A stretch of DNA of 9,423 nucleotides from Bacteroidetes/Chlorobi group bacterium ChocPot_Mid (GTDB lineage: Bacteria > Bacteroidota > Ignavibacteria > Kapaibacteriales > UBA2268): NCBI GenBank assembly GCA_003731675.1, contig RCNQ01000221.1, positions 1-9,423 of the forward strand, written 5' to 3'. Of this stretch, positions 7,106 to 9,423 are shown one piece after another (the stretch's first letter is position 1; each line of letters starts with the position of its first letter). The notes under the pieces were generated by a model. That model was not told the DNA's origin. It was given only the letters and a program-made list of their open reading frames with translations, and ran no database searches. The translations under genes were made by a program, and so were the position numbers.

Positions 7106-7238
7106 TTAATTCTTAATTCCTAATTCTTTATTCCTAATTCTTAATTCTTTATTCCTAATTCTTAATTGTTAATTCGTAATTGTTAATTCCTAATTCGTAA
7201 TTGTTAATTCTTAATTGTTAATTCGTAATTGTCAATTG
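7106..7238. repeat. Nineteen-unit heptamer tandem array (consensus YTAATTS)
   Basis: Nineteen uninterrupted 7-bp units fill 133 bp with no phase change. By my count they are TTAATTC (six), CTAATTC (four), TTAATTG and GTAATTG (three each, or nearly so), TTTATTC (two) and a terminal TCAATTG. Every unit keeps the ATT core. Higher-order 21-bp repeats are visible: 7162-7182 is identical to 7211-7231, and 7127-7147 matches 7148-7168 at 20 of 21 bases. The array ends 2 bp from the stop codon of the M1 peptidase gene, so it would form the start of that gene's 3' untranslated region. No CRISPR-like spacers are present. Confidence 0.95.
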
Positions 7239-7240
7239 AA

Positions 7241-9423
7241 TTAATCTCCCCATTTCATCGGACTCTCCGCCGGTACTATAGGAAATAATTCTTTCGAGAC
7301 TACCGGTTTGCCCATCTTTGCTTTATTAATCATCACCATCGAATAACTCATATAATGAAATAATCTTCTGAATTGCTCCGCATTATCCAGTTTTGTATAA
7401 GAAATAATTGTAGCAAACTTACTCTCATCTTTCGGATGAGCTATGTTCATCATCAATATATTGTCATCTATTGTAAAGTCTTTACCGTCAACATTTAATT
7501 GATTTTTGTTGAGATTAACTCCCCTTGGATATTTTCCCTTAAACTCATTGAAAAACGAATTTGATGTTTCTTCTCCCAATACAATTATTGAACGTTCCTT
7601 CCAATCACCTGCTGTAACATCATCAACTGATTTGCCTTCTGCAATATATCCGCTTTCATTCAGCATTTTCACAAATTCCTGTCCGATTGCATTTTGTTCG
7701 GATTTTGCAGTTTGATAAATCACCAACGGTTTGTCATTCAACGATTGGGAAAACGTATAGGGTATCTCCCAATGATTCAATCGCCTCAGTACCTGATATT
7801 CCGGGTCGAGTTCAATACTTTTTATACCTTCAATCTCAAAATTGAATTTTTTCGATTCACCATCCAGACTACAATTCTTCCAGATAGTCTCTTTACTTGT
7901 TGTTATTTTAACAGGAACCACCATATACAAATTTCCTGTCTGCTTTATTGAGAATTCAATTTTATTATTTTTATACTCGGCACTATCCAGATAAATACTC
8001 GGTACTTCCTTGTTTTTGAGCCATTGATTAAATATTTTCGCAATTGGTGCATCGAGATTATTTTTCTTAGCATATCCGTTGAAAGTCATACTCAAACTTG
8101 TCCATGATGCACGTTTTCCTGAATATTTCTCATTGAAACTTTTAATTGCATTCCAAAAATGCTCCTCACCCATTGCCTTATAAAGTTCATAGAATAGAAA
8201 ACCACCCTTTGAATAACCAATTACAGCATCATCGGTATTTTCCTGATATTTGAAATCCTCCAAAGGATAATTACTTTCTTTGGGTAAATTTTCAATTGCT
8301 ATTAATGCCTTCTTTCTCCAATCCAAAGCTTCTGCTTCTTTGCCAGTCAGCACATTATAGTAATAATTTGAACAAAATGTTGTCAAAGCTTCGCACCAGT
8401 TACCCGATTTATTATTCACATACACACTATTCCCCCACCAGTTATGCACAAACTCATGCGCAAGTGAACCAGGTGACAGAACAACCCACGGCATCTCCAA
8501 TAGTTTTCCCGAAAGCAATGTATATCCAGGCATTCCGAATCCTGTTGCAAAGAAATTCTCGACAAGTGAAAAATTACTATAAGGATATTTCCCAATAAGC
8601 TTAGTGTAATACTTATAATAATCAATCATTGATTTTAAATATAATCCTTTCGTTGCATTTTCCTTCAAAAGGTAAACCCTGAATTGTTTACCATCATAAA
8701 CAGAATCAACTATCTGATATCTGCCACCTACCAAAGTCAAGTTATCTGTAGGTAATTCAGTTTTATAAACCATTGTAATCCCTTTGCTGTCATTAATCTC
8801 TGACTGAATACCTGATGTTATTACTGTCATATCTGAAGGAGTTGTCCTGACCTTTACTTCAAAATCCGCCATATCGTCTTCTGTATATGGATAAAAACTA
8901 CCAGCTGGAAGATAAATTCCCTCACCCTCACCAGATGATATCATTCCATTTGAATAAGCATGTTTTTGCTTGAGATTCCTCTCATTTGCTTTGTTATAAA
9001 TAGTACCACCATAACTTACTGTCAGTGTCTTTGCTTCAAAATTTTTCGGATAGACAACAATCTCATTTTCACCTTCTCTGGTTTTTATTTCAAATGATAC
9101 TTCACCCTCAGGTGATGTTACTGAAATATTTGATAAATCCTTAGAAAGCTTTATTCCAGCTGAAGTAACTATCGGTGAAGTAAAAACAATTTCATCTTTG
9201 CCAACTAATGTATGAGTTTCAGCATTAAGCTCAACCTCGATTTTATGACTGACAATATAGTTACCACCCATATGTCCACCCATCATATTTTCATATTTTT
9301 CTTGTGGCTTTTCTTCAAGTGCAAAAACAAAATCCCCTTCCTTCTTCCATTCCTCATTAAATGTTATTTCTTTTCCCGCTTCAACATATACAGGAGCTAA
9401 TACAGCAATTCGTAATTCATAAT
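7241..9423 (-). CDS. M1-family zinc metallopeptidase, N-terminus beyond window
   Basis: A gluzincin peptidase, probably exported or periplasmic. It has a beta-rich N-terminal domain, the zinc motif HEFVH (codons 8458-8444), then NWWGN and GNWCEALTTF carrying the third zinc ligand Glu. The likely transition-state Tyr is in GYSKGGFLFYEL. Seventeen residues separate HEXXH from that Glu, where textbook M1 enzymes have eighteen. The usual GxMEN exopeptidase motif is replaced by GFGMPGYTLL, so the Glu that reads a free N-terminus is absent. About 180 C-terminal residues beyond the catalytic region form an unrecognised alpha/beta-looking domain (SIIVLGEETSN, ILMMNIAHP). The obvious start, MMGGHMGG at 9286, is probably wrong: the frame stays open for 45 more codons to the edge with coding-like content (EWKKEGDFVFALEEKPQ) and no ATG, GTG or TTG. 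At least 727 residues are therefore present. No signal peptide is visible; it would lie outside. Confidence 0.92.
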   Translation of the reverse strand, partial: YELRIAVLAPVYVEAGKEITFNEEWKKEGDFVFALEEKPQEKYENMMGGHMGGNYIVSHKIEVELNAETHTLVGKDEIVFTSPIVTSAGIKLSKDLSNISVTSPEGEVSFEIKTREGENEIVVYPKNFEAKTLTVSYGGTIYNKANERNLKQKHAYSNGMISSGEGEGIYLPAGSFYPYTEDDMADFEVKVRTTPSDMTVITSGIQSEINDSKGITMVYKTELPTDNLTLVGGRYQIVDSVYDGKQFRVYLLKENATKGLYLKSMIDYYKYYTKLIGKYPYSNFSLVENFFATGFGMPGYTLLSGKLLEMPWVVLSPGSLAHEFVHNWWGNSVYVNNKSGNWCEALTTFCSNYYYNVLTGKEAEALDWRKKALIAIENLPKESNYPLEDFKYQENTDDAVIGYSKGGFLFYELYKAMGEEHFWNAIKSFNEKYSGKRASWTSLSMTFNGYAKKNNLDAPIAKIFNQWLKNKEVPSIYLDSAEYKNNKIEFSIKQTGNLYMVVPVKITTSKETIWKNCSLDGESKKFNFEIEGIKSIELDPEYQVLRRLNHWEIPYTFSQSLNDKPLVIYQTAKSEQNAIGQEFVKMLNESGYIAEGKSVDDVTAGDWKERSIIVLGEETSNSFFNEFKGKYPRGVNLNKNQLNVDGKDFTIDDNILMMNIAHPKDESKFATIISYTKLDNAEQFRRLFHYMSYSMVMINKAKMGKPVVSKELFPIVPAESPMKWGD
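9405..9423. repeat. Heptamer-like tract at the right edge
   Basis: GCAATTC, GTAATTC and a partial ATAAT run in 7-bp phase to the end of the window. The units match the family in the array at 7106-7238. The tract lies within the open frame of the M1 gene, so it is either coding or the edge of an upstream array. With under three units, chance is possible. Confidence 0.35.

Noticed and set aside
7106..7238. The tandem array considered as a CRISPR array.
   Set aside because: The units are 7 bp, contiguous and without unique spacers, and there is no cas gene in view.
6920..7240. The gene-free gap checked for tRNA, small RNA or riboswitch signatures.
   Set aside because: No cloverleaf, conserved riboswitch core or ORF was seen; the sequence is accounted for by repeats and AT-rich leader.
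8416..8625. A 69-codon minus-strand ORF overlapping the peptidase zinc-site region.
   Set aside because: It is an out-of-frame shadow of the conserved HEFVH-containing stretch.
9283..9357. A 24-codon minus-strand ORF with a basic, partly hydrophobic sequence, considered as a separate small gene or an alternative signal-peptide start for the peptidase.
   Set aside because: It is in another frame from the peptidase, ends at its MMGG codons, lacks a proper hydrophobic core, and the peptidase frame itself is open and coding-like here.

Overview
The window is AT-rich DNA in which every convincing gene lies on the minus strand, so transcription runs from position 9423 towards 1. Low GC, a separate AccA subunit, short hairpin repeats with an ATATTTG(TAG)AAA tail, and a secreted-type M1 metallopeptidase together suggest a member of the Bacteroidota/Ignavibacteriota (FCB) side of the tree. 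This is inferred from style and not shown by a marker gene. Several starts have purine-rich Shine-Dalgarno-like sequences, which are weak or rare in classical Bacteroidetes, so a deeper FCB lineage is plausible.

Layout in transcription order. (1) 9423-7241: a large M1-family zinc metallopeptidase whose frame stays open through the right edge, so its N-terminus lies outside the window. (2) 7240-6920: a 321-base gap with no gene. It holds a 19-unit heptamer tandem array directly after the peptidase stop, a purine-rich (minus strand) spacer, and two tandem copies of a short hairpin element. (3) 6919-1: a tightly packed run of six genes. These are an intact polyprenyl-phosphate sugar phosphotransferase, a dolichol-phosphate-mannose-synthase-like GT2, a long fusion of a rhamnosyltransferase-like GT2 to a degenerate second phosphotransferase, accA (overlapping the fusion gene by 23 bp), a DedA/VTT membrane protein, and a GT4 glycosyltransferase cut by the left edge.

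How the genes may work together (inference). The phosphotransferase would load the first sugar-1-phosphate onto undecaprenyl phosphate. The GT2 and GT4 enzymes would extend the glycan or charge polyprenyl phosphate with a single hexose, and the DedA protein could return the lipid carrier across the membrane. accA supplies malonyl-CoA for fatty acid synthesis and is an unusual passenger, possibly tying envelope lipid supply to glycan output. No flippase, polymerase or ligase gene is in view, so the final glycan is unknown.

The most unusual items are the GT2 fused to a catalytically gutted phosphotransferase, the heptamer array, the paired hairpin elements, and an M1 peptidase with a changed exopeptidase motif.
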